Source of the DNA: Elysia chlorotica
Taxonomy: Eukaryota > Mollusca > Gastropoda > Plakobranchidae
Direction: 5' to 3'
Assembly (NCBI GenBank): GCA_003991915.1
Contig: RQTK01000081.1
Coordinates: 370,218 to 434,217, forward strand
DNA: 64,000 bases
Shown here piece by piece: positions 63,372-64,000 of this stretch. A model generated the notes under the pieces. It had not been told where the DNA came from. It did not search any database and saw nothing but the letters and a program-made list of their open reading frames with translations. The translations under genes were made by a program, and so were the position numbers. Numbering within the stretch: position 1 is the first letter of the stretch; each line of letters starts with the position of its first letter.

Positions 63372-63817
63372 CTGGGGACGATGAAAAACGAAGTACATTC
63401 TCCTTTAATATGCTTCATAGCGCTTATTGTATTTAGGTTCAGCAATATTTGTAGCAAAATTTAAGCTTGAAATTAAAAATTTAAATCTGTTTTGTCTCTA
63501 AAAACAAAACAACACGATTTTTACATAATTTCTCTAACCTTGGGTTTAATCTTTAAATGATAATACTGATATGCATTGACTGATAAGCAGTTGGTTTAAT
63601 TAACGTTTAAACAAGATAAAAACTTGATAACTTCGAGAATATTAACTTGAGACAGTGGGATCGGTGCAGAAAAGACAACGCTGATGTGCATTTCCATCTC
63701 CCATCTCGTAAGTAACTCATTGAGGATATGATTGAATATTTTACCACTAAATAAGTTGTTTTGAACAAGTAAATTTTTGCAAAGTTCAAAACCATACGAA
63801 AAGATGCAAAGTACAGA

Positions 63818-63832
63818 AAGAGAGAGAGAGAC

Positions 63833-63880
<48 letters not shown>

Positions 63881-63962
63881 TGAGAGAGAATGAGAGAGAG
63901 AGCGAGAGATAGAAAGAAAGAGGGAGAGGGAAATAGACAGATAGATAGATAGATAGATATAT

Positions 63963-64000
<38 letters not shown>
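63818..64000. repeat. (GA)n then (GATA)n compound microsatellite
   Basis: GA dinucleotides with GACA and TGAG interruptions, followed by GATA tetramers running to the window edge. The array continues past base 64000. Confidence 0.97.

Overview
The window is animal nuclear DNA, most likely from a lophotrochozoan and probably a gastropod mollusc. The support is AT-rich sequence, small exons separated by large introns with GT-AG borders, many microsatellites, tRNA-derived SINEs, a mariner remnant and TA-flanked MITEs, plus five protein-coding loci that match animal families or have clear animal exon structure. A run of Ns at about 16755-16856 marks an assembly gap. The species is inferred, not read from the sequence.

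Layout. 1-16 kb: the 5' two-thirds (15 coding exons, minus strand) of the meiotic MutS homologue MSH5; its ATPase exons lie left of the window. 17.3-26 kb: an intronless JUN (c-Jun) gene on the plus strand, with a second copy of its roughly 520-bp proximal promoter 2.64 kb further upstream. The two promoter copies carry the same TGACATCA, CCAAT, MEF2-type and TGACTCA sites. Between them lie a large inverted repeat, an old SINE and a (CT)n/(CTGT)n tract. 22-33 kb: long JUN 3' sequence followed by gene-poor DNA with simple repeats and a SINE. 33.0-34.95 kb: a compact two-exon MADF-BESS gene (minus). 37.8-53.4 kb: a 14-exon leucine-rich-repeat gene (minus) whose N-terminus, repeat region and C-terminus resemble LRRC41/MUF1, an Elongin BC/Cullin substrate receptor. 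55.6-63.4 kb (and beyond the right edge): at least ten exons of a glycosylated-looking protein of unknown function (minus).

The genes do not form a functional cluster: MSH5 is a meiotic recombination factor, JUN an AP-1 transcription factor, the MADF-BESS protein a probable DNA-binding regulator, and the LRR protein a probable ubiquitin-ligase adaptor. The items most worth pursuing are the duplicated JUN promoter with an AP-1 site in each copy, the uncharacterised glycoprotein with a broken Cys-rich coding segment behind it, a probable GC-AG intron in the LRR gene, and a roughly 1-kb dispersed element carrying tRNA-like modules that occurs twice in opposite orientation.
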